Part shown: positions 10,401 to 18,509 of the stretch, one piece after another
Position numbering within the stretch: position 1 is the stretch's first letter
How the letters are laid out: each line of letters starts with the position of its first letter
Assembly: GCF_009861505.1 (NCBI RefSeq)
Contig: NZ_WTFT01000037.1
Coordinates: forward strand, 81,681-145,680
Direction of reading: 5' to 3'
DNA: 64,000 nt
Origin: Pseudomonas izuensis
GTDB lineage: Bacteria; Pseudomonadota; Gammaproteobacteria; Pseudomonadales; Pseudomonadaceae
Notes under the pieces: model-generated
The model's input: the letters and a program-made list of their open reading frames with translations, nothing else
Told to the model about the DNA's origin: nothing
Databases searched by the model: none
Translations under genes and position numbers: made by a program

Positions 10401-12212
10401 ATAAGCACCGTCACGCCACTCGTGCGCATGTTCGTGAACATGCCGCCAGCCACCTTCCACGTTTCGCTCGACGGCAGGCTGATAGGCGTCAGTGCGCACA
10501 GGATGGTTGAGGGTCCAGGCCGATCCGGCAGTTTTGCGGGTGACTTGAAAGGTTGCTCCATCCATGACGATCGATGTCTGTCCGGCATGCTGGAGGAGCC
10601 CTTGCGAATCAGGTTGCACGTTGGCTGGCAGCGTCCTGATTTGTTGATAGGGTTTGAGATCGGGTTTCCATAACCTCGCTTTACCATCATGAGTGATGGC
10701 CTCTAAGCCGTCGAAGAAGGCCTCCTGCTCTTTCACGCCTTTACTGATAGCAGTCGCGATTATTTTTCCGCCCGCGACAAACGCCGCCAACTGCGCGACG
10801 TTTTCGACCACATTCAGCAAATGGGACAACGCCTCTGTCCGCTCGCCATGGGTCCAGTCAACCACACCTTCATACACCTCGCTGACGATGTCGACGACCG
10901 CCGCTGCCAGCATCAATTGGCCAATCACCGGGACGAAAAAAGAAGCCGCGTTCAATAGCATTAGCCCGCCATCCAGCAATAATTGAATGGTTTTTTCCCG
11001 TAGTTGCTCATCGACGTCTTCGGTTGGAACGGCAAGGATCCGCGCGTCTGCTTGAGTCGTGCTGATAAATGCACTGAAGAAAAAATCGCCAATACAGGTA
11101 TCGGCGGGGGCGGCTTTAAGCGTGCCCAAGGTCTTGCCCTTGTCAAACGAAGTAAAGAATCCGGTTTTATCGTGGCCGTGCAGATACTGCTCGACGAACG
11201 ATTTTCTGTAGCTTTTGCTTTGCAAATGGAGGGTCAGGTAAACCTTGAATTCATCCAGCGAAGCGTATTCATACAACGGTCGTCGGGGTTCGTTGGGCAT
11301 GTAAACCACGCATCTGGCCTTCGGGGCGGTATCGATGGAGACTTTGGTAAACACCAGCACCCCACAAATGCAGGCGTCATGAATCATCAGCCCCTGCCAA
11401 ACCACTGGCCCGCCATCGAACAGCGCGTCCCTGGTTTGGCCCGCAGGGGCGTCCTGTTCGACCACGCTCAGCAACATCGTATAGGCAGCCTGGGTGATGT
11501 CCTTTTTCAGGTAGGCCATGTGAAGGGCGACTTGCATGTCCAGCACCTTCAAACGCCGGATGTCAGCCGCGGAAGCTCGATCATCGACAGGCATACCCCT
11601 CACCGGTTTGACCGGCAACGCCAGGGCTTCATCGATATGGCGCTGATACCGGGTGCCCAGGTCGAGTTCGCGACAGAGCGTCGCGAAATTTTCTGGGGTT
11701 ATTACAGTGCCTGATTGGGCCTTCGCATCGATTCGTATCAGTGAGCCTGCCGCCATCCCGCCGATCTCCGCTTCCCCGGAGGTGAAATTTTCCATGGCGG
11801 CATGGAGCAAGCTGCGTGAGAGGGTGTCAGCGTTATTCAAGTAGCCGATAGGGAACAGTCCCGTTGACGAATACTCTTTTTTTGGGCCTTCCAGTGTGTC
11901 TCGCCCGACGTCGAGATCGACCGCCCATTTACCCTTGAGGAAGACGGTCAATTGCTCTTTGCAGAATTCGTCCAGCGGCTTGAGCTTTTCGAGCGCTGCC
12001 CTGGCCTTGGTTTGAGCCAGAAAAGACTGCTCGAACGCGGCTTTCAGCGCCTGCACCACGCTCAAATCCGCTTTCGCCAGCCATTCTGGAATGGACGCTT
12101 GCAGCACCTGGGCCTTGTCCAGATCGCCTGTGCGTTCCAGCAACGCCTCGAGACGTTGTGCCGGTGTCATCGGTACCGCCGCAGGGGCGGCCTTGGGTGT
12201 TGTGGGTTGCAT
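7404..12212 (-). CDS. Giant LRR protein with N-terminal DUF6543-like region and C-terminal NEL E3 ligase-like domain
   Basis: A 1602-residue protein starting at ATG 12212 (AAGGAC upstream; the TTG at 12218 is too close to it). Seen in order: an N-terminal region resembling DUF6543/dermonecrotic-toxin-type domains; a hydrophobic stretch at about 410-490 (LLLDGGLMLLNAASFFVPVI, then a second helix pair) that could insert in membranes; a long central helical region; about five leucine-rich repeats at about 1155-1270 (LELDRNRLTRLP, LSLDGNQI, LGLSGNQLG, VDLRGNQIRELP); and a helical C-terminus with NCADSAATIF. The C-x-D at Cys1400 aligns with the catalytic cysteine motif of IpaH/SspH NEL ubiquitin ligases. 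If active, it would ubiquitinate proteins inside a eukaryotic cell. No secretion genes or chaperone are adjacent. Domain assignments are by eye. Confidence 0.82.
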   Translation of the reverse strand: MQPTTPKAAPAAVPMTPAQRLEALLERTGDLDKAQVLQASIPEWLAKADLSVVQALKAAFEQSFLAQTKARAALEKLKPLDEFCKEQLTVFLKGKWAVDLDVGRDTLEGPKKEYSSTGLFPIGYLNNADTLSRSLLHAAMENFTSGEAEIGGMAAGSLIRIDAKAQSGTVITPENFATLCRELDLGTRYQRHIDEALALPVKPVRGMPVDDRASAADIRRLKVLDMQVALHMAYLKKDITQAAYTMLLSVVEQDAPAGQTRDALFDGGPVVWQGLMIHDACICGVLVFTKVSIDTAPKARCVVYMPNEPRRPLYEYASLDEFKVYLTLHLQSKSYRKSFVEQYLHGHDKTGFFTSFDKGKTLGTLKAAPADTCIGDFFFSAFISTTQADARILAVPTEDVDEQLREKTIQLLLDGGLMLLNAASFFVPVIGQLMLAAAVVDIVSEVYEGVVDWTHGERTEALSHLLNVVENVAQLAAFVAGGKIIATAISKGVKEQEAFFDGLEAITHDGKARLWKPDLKPYQQIRTLPANVQPDSQGLLQHAGQTSIVMDGATFQVTRKTAGSAWTLNHPVRTDAYQPAVERNVEGGWRHVHEHAHEWRDGAYALGRTDPRLNDLGTDLEAIADITDMTPDKLHQLHESHLKLPQWLNDSVERFKIDRRISALVEAMDRGETANTDFIQEQLHTLPRLPGWPAERFIKVLDGEEAIIARYPEAAPTDDEINSVHVSQVQLDSGKLLDTVIPGLYPKEVEAMIGVSTTESKSLLLARKIASHLKSNRQPLFEWLYKSWDGTATGEVATLGEHAADLPVRVRQELLENASGRDRSFLRDRKTLGMELARQVDEAQAVLRQDRAITGLHLPQLANPDTDNLTLGLMDRVQGWGDGCRLEVRQGSMTGTLLDSVGDAGAQSRAVIIKTSSGFQVTQINGSVSSTLKSETLLQSILDALPATQRTGMGFTGNDALDVPTLRSRLSRAATGDPVHTARLLRGERSETPKHLSACVQANPPAASSYSLGLVRKVRKLYPLFTDAQVSSFLDNAGSTQLARVNRIKELGQQLKKLLGVLHAWRDDEAQMKTLPGQLDDIRVNRRQVANAIENCWRRVARQNQPSTALTVDRSPVGPLPTLTEQDVAHVRSLSIKDMQAGDELAYFLRPFKGLVTLELDRNRLTRLPEALSQMPNLEHLSLDGNQIKLTEHTLRKLADLRNLRTLGLSGNQLGATIDVSKMLDLQSLFLSNTHATELPVGLSRPPYLDMVDLRGNQIRELPDWLLRAPQRFTRAINLRFNPISAASRTRLENYRDNTGIGMGVLDDRAEVLSEQRARDLWMPKTVEETYASCNRAWLALKNEPDSNGFLELLSELGSSADSRFVHEDMTRRVWSVIEATQIDSALRAQLLSMAVKANCADSAATIFSNLEVAVDIDRVVRQSGNAHDQAARLLSLGRRLFRLDYLARLAREHALANQALDPVEVELAYRTGLADRLELVGQPLHMRYASLSGVKPNDLDTAYNKVLAAETPAELSTYISGRTFWSDFLRQHHGKQFNDLTAPFHVRMETAAENDPTFGVDYLTEVGSIAAEQNRAEDALLKRLTEAAMTADQSKACFALD

Positions 12213-12496
12213 GAGCAATGTCCTTATTGCGTTGAGGGCTGCTCAGTTTATGAAGCTCGACAGCCGTTTGATAATTCGAATACCGGGTCGAATCGGAGCG
12301 CATCCCAGCAACTATTTCCATGCATCACCTCATTAATTACCACCACCGCCCTGCGCGCCTGTGCTTGTCCGGCAACGCCTGCTTATAACCGATCGGTCTA
12401 AAACTCCCGTTACCGAGGCGGGTCAGTTTCTGAGTACCCGCCGTTTTGGCCGGGTATCGATTGACCCTCCCCAACGGAAAAACCGGTAAGGAATTT

Positions 12497-14269
12497 ATGT
12501 GCGGATTAGCTGGCGAGTTACGTTTTGACGATCAACCTGCAGACCTTGCAGCCATTGAGCGAATCACCCATCACCTGGCGCCACGCGGCCCTGACGCCTG
12601 GGGTTTTCACAGCCAGGGGCCGATTGCCCTGGGCCATCGACGCCTGAAAATCATGGACCTGTCGAACCGCTCGGCGCAGCCGATGATCGACCATCAACTG
12701 GGTCTTTCCCTGGCCTTCAACGGCGCGATCTACAATTTCCCCGAACTTCGCACCGAGCTGGAAAGCCTGGGGTATGCCTTCTATTCCGGTGGCGACACCG
12801 AAGTGCTGCTCAAGGGGTTTCACGCCTGGGGTGAGGCGCTGCTGCCCAAGCTCAATGGCATGTTCGCGTTCGCCATCTGGGATCGCGATGCCAAACGTCT
12901 GTTCATCGCCCGCGACCGCCTCGGCGTGAAGCCGTTGTACCTGTCGCGCACCGGCCAACGCCTGCGCTTCGCCTCGTCGCTGCCGGCGTTGCTCAAGGGC
13001 GGCGACATCAACCCGGTCCTCGATCCGGTCGCACTCAATCACTACTTGAACTTCCACGCCGTGGTCCCCGCGCCACGCACCTTGCTGGCGGGCATCGAAA
13101 AACTGGCGCCGGCCACCTGGATGCGCATTGAAGCGGATGGCACCACCGAGCAGAAAACCTGGTGGAGCCTGCCCTACGGTCCTCGCGCCGATGAGCTGAA
13201 TCTGACCCTCGAAGACTGGCGCGACCGGGTGCTCGACAGCACCCGCGATGCGGTGGCGATCCGTCAGCGCGCGGCGGTAGACGTCGGCGTGCTGCTGTCC
13301 GGCGGTGTCGACTCGAGCATGCTCGTCGGTCTGTTGCGTGAGGTCGGCGTGGAAAACCTCTCGACCTTCTCCATCGGATTCCAGGATGCCGGCGGCGAGC
13401 GTGGCGACGAGTTCCAATACTCAGACCTGATCGCCAGACATTACGGCACCGAGCACCATCAATTGCGCATCGACGAAAAAGAGATCATCGAACAACTGCC
13501 CGCCGCGTTCCGCGCGATGAGCGAGCCGATGGTCAGCCATGACTGCATCGCGTTCTACCTGCTGTCGCGGGAAGTGGCCAGGCACTGCAAAGTGGTGCAA
13601 AGCGGCCAGGGTGCCGACGAATTGTTTGCCGGCTACCACTGGTATCCGCAGATTGACGGCGCCGACGATCCATACGCGGCCTATCGCGAGGCGTTTTTCG
13701 ACCGCAGCTACGAGGACTACGCCGCCACCGTGCAACCGAAATGGCTGACCGCAAACGACGCCGCCGGTGACTTCGTCAAAGAGCACTTCGCACAACCGGG
13801 GGCCGACGCAGCGGTGGACAAAGCCCTGCGCCTGGACAGCACGGTGATGCTGGTGGATGACCCGGTCAAACGCGTCGACAACATGACCATGGCCTGGGGC
13901 CTGGAAGCGCGCACGCCGTTTCTCGACTATCGCCTGGTGGAGCTGTCGGCCCGGGTGCCGGCCAGGTTCAAGCTGCCGGACGGCGGCAAGCAGGTGCTCA
14001 AGGAAGCGGCACGGCTGGTGATTCCAAGCGAGGTGATCGACCGCAAAAAAGGCTACTTCCCGGTGCCAGGCCTCAAGCATTTGCAGGGCGATACGCTGAA
14101 CTGGGTGCGTGAACTGCTGCTCGATCCGAGTCAGGATCGCGGCCTGTTCAACCCGGCGATGCTCGACCGTCTGCTGACCGACCCGCAAGGCCAATTGACC
14201 CCGTTGCGCGGTTCCAAGCTGTGGCAACTGGCAGCGCTGAACCTGTGGCTCAGCGAACAAGGAATCTGA
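12497..14269 (+). CDS. asnO: N-acetylglutaminylglutamine amidotransferase (asparagine-synthetase-like)
   Basis: Asparagine-synthetase-type enzyme of 590 residues that amidates the dipeptide N-acetylglutaminylglutamine to give the osmoprotectant NAGGN. The ATG at 12497 places the nucleophile Cys2 right after the initiator Met (MCGLAGELRF), as N-terminal amidotransferases require, and TAAGGA precedes it. The PPi loop SGGVDSSML is at about residue 268. Assignment to NAGGN rather than asparagine rests on the neighbour three bases downstream, which is the dedicated synthetase. The 5' region (12417-12442) holds a 7-bp GGCGGGT/ACCCGCC inverted repeat that may be regulatory. The set is known as osmotically induced in Pseudomonas and Sinorhizobium. 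Confidence 0.92.
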   Translation: MCGLAGELRFDDQPADLAAIERITHHLAPRGPDAWGFHSQGPIALGHRRLKIMDLSNRSAQPMIDHQLGLSLAFNGAIYNFPELRTELESLGYAFYSGGDTEVLLKGFHAWGEALLPKLNGMFAFAIWDRDAKRLFIARDRLGVKPLYLSRTGQRLRFASSLPALLKGGDINPVLDPVALNHYLNFHAVVPAPRTLLAGIEKLAPATWMRIEADGTTEQKTWWSLPYGPRADELNLTLEDWRDRVLDSTRDAVAIRQRAAVDVGVLLSGGVDSSMLVGLLREVGVENLSTFSIGFQDAGGERGDEFQYSDLIARHYGTEHHQLRIDEKEIIEQLPAAFRAMSEPMVSHDCIAFYLLSREVARHCKVVQSGQGADELFAGYHWYPQIDGADDPYAAYREAFFDRSYEDYAATVQPKWLTANDAAGDFVKEHFAQPGADAAVDKALRLDSTVMLVDDPVKRVDNMTMAWGLEARTPFLDYRLVELSARVPARFKLPDGGKQVLKEAARLVIPSEVIDRKKGYFPVPGLKHLQGDTLNWVRELLLDPSQDRGLFNPAMLDRLLTDPQGQLTPLRGSKLWQLAALNLWLSEQGI

Positions 14270-14272
14270 GCG

Positions 14273-16021
14273 ATGAAACCCCACTCCACTGCAATCAACC
14301 AACGCCTGTTGCGCGGTCAGGCGCCCTCTTACGAACGTTTGCAGGCACGCCTGGCCGAAGATGGCAGCGAACTGGGCGCGGCACCGATCGCGGTCCACTG
14401 CGGCTGGGGCCGGTTGCTGATCGGTCACACCTTTGCCGATGCAGCCAGCCTCGCCCGGGAGCTGCTCAACGAGCAGCCCGGTGAACGCGACATTGCGTTG
14501 TACGTCGCCGCCCCCCAACAGGTGCTGGGGCTGGAGCCGACCCAGCTGTTCCTCGACCCGTCCGATACCTTGCGCCTGTGGTTCAGCGATTACCGCCAGG
14601 CCACCCGGGTGTTTCGCGGGTTTCGTATCCGTCGTGCCCAGAGCGACGCCGACTGGAGCGCGATCAATCAGCTGTACCACGCACGCGGCATGCTGCCGGT
14701 CGACACCACTTTGCTCACGCCGCGACACTTGGGTGGTCCGGTGTACTGGCTGGCCGAAGACGAGGACAGCGGCGCGGTGATCGGCAGTGTCATGGGCCTC
14801 GATCATCACAAGGCCTTCAACGATCCGGAAAACGGCAGCAGCCTGTGGTGCCTGGCGGTTGATCCACACTGTTCCCGGCCGGGGGTCGGTGAAGTGCTGG
14901 TGCGGCATTTGATCGAACACTGCATGAGCCGCGGGCTCAGTTACCTCGACCTGTCCGTGCTGCATGACAATCGCCAGGCGAAGAACCTGTACACCAAGCT
15001 CGGTTTTCGCAACCTCTCGACCTTCGCCATCAAGCGTAAGAACGGCATCAATCAACCCCTGTTTCTCGGCCCCGGCCCCGAAGCCGCCTTCAACCCCTAC
15101 GCGCGGATCATCGTCGAGGAAGCACACCGGCGTGGCATTGATGTGCAGGTGGATGACGCCGATGCCGGGATGTTCACCCTCAGCCATGGTGGACGCCGGG
15201 TGCGCTGCCGCGAGTCCCTCAGCGACCTGACCAGCGCTATCAGCATGACGCTGTGTCAGGACAAGAGCCTGACCCACAAAGTACTCAAGGGTGCGGGCCT
15301 GAACCTGCCGGCTCAGCAATTGGCGGGCAATGCCGATGACAACCTGGCGTTTCTCGACGAGCACCACAGGGTGGTGGTCAAGCCACTGGACGGTGAGCAG
15401 GGACACGGCGTGGCGGTGGATTTGCAGACCATCGAAGACGTTCAGCAAGCCATTGAAGCTGCCCGCCGATTCGACAGTCGCGTGCTGCTGGAAAGTTTCC
15501 ACGAGGGCCTCGACCTGCGGATTCTGGTGATTGGTTTTGAAGTGGTGGCCGCTGCGATTCGCCGACCGGCTGAAGTGGTGGGTGATGGTCAACACTCCAT
15601 CGGCGCGCTGATCGAAGCCCAGAGCCGGCGGCGACAGGCGGCCACGAGCGGCGAAAGCAAAATCCCGCTGGACCCGGAAACCCAACGCACCTTGCATGCA
15701 GCCGGCCACGACTACAGCAGCATTCTGCCTGCCGGCGAGCATCTGTTCGTCCGGCGTACGGCGAATCTGCATACCGGCGGGGTGCTGGAGGATGTCACTG
15801 CGATCCTCCACCCGACCTTGCTTGATGCCGCCGTGCGAGCTGCGCGGGCGCTGGATATTCCCATGGTCGGCCTCGACTTGATGGTCTGCGCCGCCGATCA
15901 ACCGCAGTACGTGTTTATCGAAGCCAACGAACGCGCCGGACTGGCCAACCATGAGCCGCAACCGACGGCGGAACGGTTTGTGGATTTGTTGTTTCCGCAT
16001 AGTCAGTCGGTCGCCTTGTAG
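14273..16021 (+). CDS. ngg: N-acetylglutaminylglutamine synthetase (GNAT + ATP-grasp)
   Basis: Forms N-acetylglutaminylglutamine, combining acetyl transfer and peptide ligation in one chain of 582 residues. A GNAT acetyltransferase domain occupies about 110-265 (WCLAVDPHCSRPGVGEVLV is the acetyl-CoA loop). An ATP-grasp ligase follows at about 300-575 (VVVKPLDGEQGHGVAVDL and later VFIEANERAGLANH, the metal-binding end). The ATG starts three bases after the asnO stop, so the two are translationally linked. The fusion of these two domains is diagnostic of the NAGGN pathway as described for S. meliloti and P. aeruginosa. Confidence 0.93.
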   Translation: MKPHSTAINQRLLRGQAPSYERLQARLAEDGSELGAAPIAVHCGWGRLLIGHTFADAASLARELLNEQPGERDIALYVAAPQQVLGLEPTQLFLDPSDTLRLWFSDYRQATRVFRGFRIRRAQSDADWSAINQLYHARGMLPVDTTLLTPRHLGGPVYWLAEDEDSGAVIGSVMGLDHHKAFNDPENGSSLWCLAVDPHCSRPGVGEVLVRHLIEHCMSRGLSYLDLSVLHDNRQAKNLYTKLGFRNLSTFAIKRKNGINQPLFLGPGPEAAFNPYARIIVEEAHRRGIDVQVDDADAGMFTLSHGGRRVRCRESLSDLTSAISMTLCQDKSLTHKVLKGAGLNLPAQQLAGNADDNLAFLDEHHRVVVKPLDGEQGHGVAVDLQTIEDVQQAIEAARRFDSRVLLESFHEGLDLRILVIGFEVVAAAIRRPAEVVGDGQHSIGALIEAQSRRRQAATSGESKIPLDPETQRTLHAAGHDYSSILPAGEHLFVRRTANLHTGGVLEDVTAILHPTLLDAAVRAARALDIPMVGLDLMVCAADQPQYVFIEANERAGLANHEPQPTAERFVDLLFPHSQSVAL

Positions 16022-16043
16022 AGAGGATCGTCTGGTCGACCGC

Positions 16044-16109
16044 CTTCGCTGGCAAGCCAGCTCCTACAGAAATTGCGCAAAACCTGTAGGAGCTGGCTTG
16101 CCAGCGAAG
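16044..16109. repeat. REPIN, CCAGC subtype
   Basis: Arms CTTCGCTGGCAAGCCAGCTC and its complement, near-perfect, about 26 bp each around 14 bases. It lies between ngg and the M42 peptidase gene, inside what may be one transcript. Confidence 0.9.
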
Positions 16110-16178
16110 ACGGCCTGACAGCCAACGAATGTCTTCCTCATCGAAACCATCGATGGCCTCAACTCATCAGGAGTTTCC

Positions 16179-17369
16179 ATGACCCGCAAAATTCCCGAAC
16201 CGGACCTGACCTACCTGCAAAAAGTCCTGCTGGAAATGCTCGCCATTCCCAGCCCCACCGGGTTCACCGATACCATCGTGCGCTATGTCGCCGAACGCCT
16301 TGAAGAGTTGGACATTGCGTTCGAGATGACTCGGCGCGGCACGATCCGCGCCACCCTCAAGGGCAAGAAAAACAGCCCCGACCGCGCCGTGTCGGCACAC
16401 CTGGATACCATCGGCGCGGCTGTGCGTGCGATCAAGGACAACGGCCGCCTGACCCTCGCACCGGTCGGCTGCTGGTCCAGCCGTTTTGCCGAGGGCAGCC
16501 GGGTGAGCCTGTTCACCGACAATGGCGTGATCCGTGGCAGCGTGTTGCCGCTGATGGCGTCCGGGCACGCGTTCAACACTGCCGTGGATGAAATGCCGAT
16601 CAGTTGGGACCACGTCGAATTGCGCCTGGACGCTTACTGCGCGACGCGAGCCGATTGCGATTCCCTGGGAATCAGCGTCGGTGACTTCGTGGCCTTCGAT
16701 CCCTTGCCGGAGTTCACCGAAAGCGGCCACATCAGCGCCCGTCACCTCGACGACAAGGCCGGTGTCGCGGCGCTGCTGGCGGCGCTGAAAGCCATCGTCG
16801 ACAGCGGTGAAGAACTGCTGATCGACTGTCACCCGCTGTTCACCATCACCGAGGAAACTGGCAGCGGCGCTGCCGCGGCGTTGCCATGGGATGTCAGCGA
16901 ATTCGTCGGCATCGACATCGCACCCGTCGCACCCGGCCAGCACTCCAGCGAACACGCCGTGAGTATCGCAATGCAGGACTCCGGTGGCCCCTATGACTAT
17001 CACCTGTCACGACACTTGCTGCGCCTGGCCAGCGACAACGAGTTGCCGGTACGCCGCGACCTGTTTCGCTACTACTTCAGCGACGCCCATTCGGCGGTGA
17101 CGGCCGGTCACGATATCCGTACCGCCCTGCTCGCCTTCGGCTGCGACGCCACTCACGGCTACGAACGCACCCATATCGACAGCCTCGCCGCCCTCAGCCG
17201 CCTGCTCAGCGCCTACATCCTCAGCCCGCCGGTGTTCGCCAGCGATGCGCAACCGGCCAAGGGTTCGCTGGACCGGTTCAGTCATCAGCTCGAACATGAC
17301 ACGCAGATGGAGAGCGATACACGGGTGCCTTCGGTGGACAGCCTGGTGGGGCAGCGATCGGATACCTGA
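16179..17369 (+). CDS. NAGGN-system M42 family peptidase
   Basis: Co-catalytic metal aminopeptidase of the M42 class, 396 residues, of the type found beside NAGGN biosynthesis genes. Probable role: hydrolysis of the osmoprotectant or its peptide precursor when it is no longer needed; this is inferred from gene context. Metal-ligand motifs are present: SAHLDTIG (about residue 72), HLDDKAG (about 189) and TEETGSG (about 224), with the Glu-Glu catalytic base. AGGAG (about 16170) precedes the ATG. It is 157 bases downstream of ngg with a REPIN in between. The C-terminal 30 residues after the fold are polar and look disordered. Confidence 0.9.
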   Translation: MTRKIPEPDLTYLQKVLLEMLAIPSPTGFTDTIVRYVAERLEELDIAFEMTRRGTIRATLKGKKNSPDRAVSAHLDTIGAAVRAIKDNGRLTLAPVGCWSSRFAEGSRVSLFTDNGVIRGSVLPLMASGHAFNTAVDEMPISWDHVELRLDAYCATRADCDSLGISVGDFVAFDPLPEFTESGHISARHLDDKAGVAALLAALKAIVDSGEELLIDCHPLFTITEETGSGAAAALPWDVSEFVGIDIAPVAPGQHSSEHAVSIAMQDSGGPYDYHLSRHLLRLASDNELPVRRDLFRYYFSDAHSAVTAGHDIRTALLAFGCDATHGYERTHIDSLAALSRLLSAYILSPPVFASDAQPAKGSLDRFSHQLEHDTQMESDTRVPSVDSLVGQRSDT

Positions 17370-17398
17370 CCAAAAATCTGTAATGGATGATCTGACGC

Positions 17399-17464
17399 CT
17401 TCGCGAGCAGGCTCGCTCCCACAGGAGCACGCGGTTCACTGTGGGAGCGAGCCTGCTCGCGAAG
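17399..17464. repeat. REPIN
   Basis: Near-perfect arms CTTCGCGAGCAGGCTCGCTC (17399 onward) and its complement ending at 17464. It lies after the M42 peptidase stop and before yheU. Confidence 0.9.
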
Positions 17465-17551
17465 GGGCCGGATCAAACGACACAAAGCCTGGAGGCTAGC
17501 GGCGTCCTCCCATTCGCCGTAGCATCGCGCCATTGCTTACCCGAGGTGCCT

Positions 17552-17779
17552 ATGCTGATTCCCCACGAACAACTTGAAGTCGACACCCTGACCCGCCTGA
17601 TCGAAGATTTCGTCACGCGCGACGGCACCGACAACGGCGATGACACACCGTTGGAAACCCGTGTCCTGCGTGTGCGCCAGGCTTTGACCAAGGGCCAGGC
17701 ATTGATCGTCTTCGACCCGGAAAGCGAGCAATGCCAGTTGATGCTCAAGCACGATGTGCCCAAGCATCTATTCGACTGA
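17552..17779 (+). CDS. YheU family protein (UPF0270)
   Basis: A 75-residue protein of the YheU/UPF0270 family with unknown function. The start MLIPHEQLEVDTLTRLIEDF and the middle TRVLRVRQALTKGQALIVFD are characteristic. GAGGT lies just before ATG 17552; a longer frame reaching back into the REPIN is artefactual. It is probably cytoplasmic. Its last 12 bases overlap the 3' end of the convergent csrA-like gene. Confidence 0.9.
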   Translation: MLIPHEQLEVDTLTRLIEDFVTRDGTDNGDDTPLETRVLRVRQALTKGQALIVFDPESEQCQLMLKHDVPKHLFD

Positions 17780-17959
17780 TTTTTTCTTTCGGGGCTCCTT
17801 ACGCTGGATCCGCTCGTGGATCTCGGCCCGGTGCACATTGACGCTGCGCGGCGCCTCGACGCCGAAACGCACGGTGTTCCCGTTGACGGCCACGACGCGT
17901 ATGGAAATGGTGTCACCGATGGAAATCAATTCGCCTACAACACGACTGAGTACAAGCAT
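17768..17959 (-). CDS. csrA: CsrA/RsmA-family RNA-binding regulator (diverged paralogue)
   Basis: Post-transcriptional regulator that would bind GGA motifs in mRNA leaders as a dimer. The 63 residues start MLVLSRVVGELISIG and keep the RNA-contacting Leu4 and Arg44 (VHRAEIHERI). It differs from the usual Pseudomonas RsmA/RsmE (which begin MLILTR) and carries a basic tail RKEPRKKKSVE, so it looks like one of the accessory paralogues described in the genus (RsmI type, by recollection). It is transcribed alone and overlaps the yheU 3' end by 12 bases. Confidence 0.9.
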   Translation of the reverse strand: MLVLSRVVGELISIGDTISIRVVAVNGNTVRFGVEAPRSVNVHRAEIHERIQRKEPRKKKSVE

Positions 17960-18112
17960 GGCCTTCGTCCTTCAGGGTTACCGGACCTTGAAGATGCCCG
18001 GCGCAGGACTGGCCTACAAGGCAGCGGCAGTAATCCAGACCGAACTGACAGCCGCCGGCCAACTCCCCTGACGGAAACGTCTGACAGGTCGTTGGGTTGA
18101 AGGCGTGATACG

Positions 18113-18445
18113 TCAGGAGGCGGAAAAGCGCGGGCCAAACAGGATGACGCTCGCCCCGATCACGCACAGCGCCACGCCGATCCAGTCCGAGCCCAGCGGG
18201 CGAATCCGCTCGACCACCGCCAACCAGCCAATCGAAGCAATGATGTAGATACCGCCGTAAGCGGCATAGGCGCGACCGGCGTAGGTGGCTTCGATGCGGG
18301 TCAACAACAGGGCGAACAGGGTCAGGCTGAGCAATGCCGGGAGTACCCACCAGAAACTTTTGCCCTGGCGCAGCCACATCCAGAAAGCGAAGCAACCGGC
18401 GATTTCAAACAGCGCGGCAAGAAAAAACCACAGGTAATTGAGCAT
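18113..18445 (-). CDS. ynfA: YnfA family membrane protein (UPF0060)
   Basis: Small inner-membrane protein of 110 residues with four transmembrane helices, related to small multidrug resistance proteins; efflux function is not established generally. Conserved features seen: EIAGCFAFWMWLR, the GRAYAAYGGIYI core and the C-terminal GASVILFGPR. It follows the SDR gene on the same strand after 64 bases that include a hairpin (18460-18483). Confidence 0.92.
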   Translation of the reverse strand: MLNYLWFFLAALFEIAGCFAFWMWLRQGKSFWWVLPALLSLTLFALLLTRIEATYAGRAYAAYGGIYIIASIGWLAVVERIRPLGSDWIGVALCVIGASVILFGPRFSAS

Positions 18446-18459
18446 GTAACTGTCTCGCG

Positions 18460-18483
18460 AGGATGGCCGATGGCGGCCATCCT
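18460..18483. other. Hairpin between SDR gene and ynfA
   Basis: AGGATGGCC (18460-18468) pairs with GGCCATCCT (18475-18483) over a 6-base loop. There is no T-run on either side, so it is not a standard terminator. It could attenuate read-through or protect an RNA end. Confidence 0.5.
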
Positions 18484-18509
18484 GACGAGGCTGCGGCCTA
18501 CGGGCAAGT

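Noticed and set aside
13421..16000. Very long open frame (859 codons) on the minus strand
   Set aside because: It is antisense to asnO and ngg, both with clear domains; long antisense frames are common in GC-rich Pseudomonas DNA. The product is Gln/His/Arg-rich without a recognisable fold.
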